Shown one piece after another: positions 5,706-6,071 of a stretch of 6,071 nt of DNA. The position numbers were made by a program, and so were the translations under genes. The first letter of the stretch is position 1. Every line of letters begins with the position of its first letter. Location of the stretch: the NCBI GenBank assembly GCA_023265495.1, contig JAHFTP010000107.1:1-6071 (forward strand), given 5' to 3'. This DNA is from Chlamydiota bacterium. GTDB lineage: Bacteria; Chlamydiota; Chlamydiia; Chlamydiales; Rhabdochlamydiaceae. The notes under the pieces were generated by a model. It worked only from the letters and a program-made list of their open reading frames with translations. It was not told the DNA's origin and did no database searches.

Positions 5706-6071
5706 ATGTTTCTAAAAACTTTCTGCTGTGGACCTGTTGGCACCAATGCTTACCTCTTTAGCTGCCCAGTAACAAAGAGAGCGGCGGTTGTGGACTGTCC
5801 GCAAGGCTCTGCTTTGGAGATACTTCCTCTCGTCCAGGAGCTTGGATTCAGCGTAGAAATGCTCCTACTCACGCATTCTCATTGGGACCATATTGCCGAC
5901 CTATCTATTTTGCAGAAGAAATTAGGGGCAAAGATCTACGTTCACGCAGATGATGCAAAAAATGTAGAAAAGCCCGGATCTGATGGACTTCGTTTACTGT
6001 TCCCTATAGAAGGATCTAAACCTGATGTTCTCCTCAAAGAGGGGCAGATTCTCCATTTGGGAAACCTTGAA
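5706..6071 (+). CDS. Metallo-beta-lactamase-fold hydrolase (glyoxalase II-like), N-terminal part, 3' end outside the window
   Basis: The first 122 codons of a gene cut by the window edge. The protein starts MFLKTFCCGPVGTNAYLF, has a beta-strand plus acid AAVVDCPQGS (26-35) and the zinc-binding signature T-H57-S-H59-W-D61-H62 (THSHWDHIAD), the hallmark of the metallo-beta-lactamase superfamily. This opening pattern (N-A-Y-L then VVD) is the one of hydroxyacylglutathione hydrolase-like small cytosolic thioesterases; these cleave thioesters such as S-lactoylglutathione, but the exact substrate cannot be told from this part. Further metal ligands (a His near residue 130 and later Asp and His) lie beyond the window. 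The ATG at 5706 is the first start in frame and has only a weak upstream purine stretch (GTGAAAAACAG). It begins 23 bp after the tRNA with no terminator between, so read-through from the tRNA promoter is likely. Confidence 0.88.
   Translation, partial: MFLKTFCCGPVGTNAYLFSCPVTKRAAVVDCPQGSALEILPLVQELGFSVEMLLLTHSHWDHIADLSILQKKLGAKIYVHADDAKNVEKPGSDGLRLLFPIEGSKPDVLLKEGQILHLGNLE

Overview
The window carries five protein genes (two cut by the window edges) and one tRNA gene. It is a moderately AT-rich bacterial chromosome segment with dense coding. My best guess at the source is a Gram-negative intracellular or host-associated bacterium, possibly of the Chlamydiota (environmental chlamydia type). 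The reasons are a membrane-anchored protein that looks like a host-directed YopJ-family (CE-clan) effector, a Sec-exported cysteine-rich lipase-like protein, an inner-membrane sulfatase-fold enzyme of the YejM type, and a tRNA gene without an encoded CCA end. This placement is inference: no marker here fixes the taxon.

Layout. At the left edge, on the plus strand, is the C-terminal part of enolase (1-759). It converges, with a 17-bp gap, on a minus-strand block. That block holds a five-TM alkaline-phosphatase-superfamily/sulfatase protein (3793 down to 1874) followed after 5 bp by an exported alpha/beta-hydrolase (1868 down to 777); these two almost certainly form one transcript. Upstream of them, after a 102-bp gap containing a perfect palindrome, lies another minus-strand gene (5371 down to 3896). 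Its product has one N-terminal membrane segment and a C-terminal domain whose H316-D333-Q361-C367 array and surrounding residues resemble the YopJ/AvrRxv/HopZ acetyltransferase family (MEROPS C55).

The 237-bp gap from 5372 to 5608 is very AT-rich and divergent. It holds a candidate minus-strand promoter and a start-proximal hairpin for the YopJ-like gene. It also holds a good plus-strand stable-RNA promoter for tRNA-Arg(ACG) at 5609-5682. Only 23 bp after the tRNA a metallo-beta-lactamase-fold hydrolase begins and runs off the right edge; it is probably co-transcribed with the tRNA.

Function. Enolase, the tRNA and the metallo-hydrolase are housekeeping or general metabolism. The sulfatase-like/lipase-like pair plausibly acts on envelope lipids or polymers at and outside the inner membrane. 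The YopJ-like protein is the most interesting item: its predicted architecture (short polar N-terminus, one membrane anchor, helical middle, C55-like catalytic domain with a basic C-terminal extension) suggests a membrane-tethered effector that modifies host proteins by acetylation or by removing ubiquitin-like groups. No stretch over 300 bp lacks a gene. I saw no CRISPR array, insertion sequence, integrase or origin.
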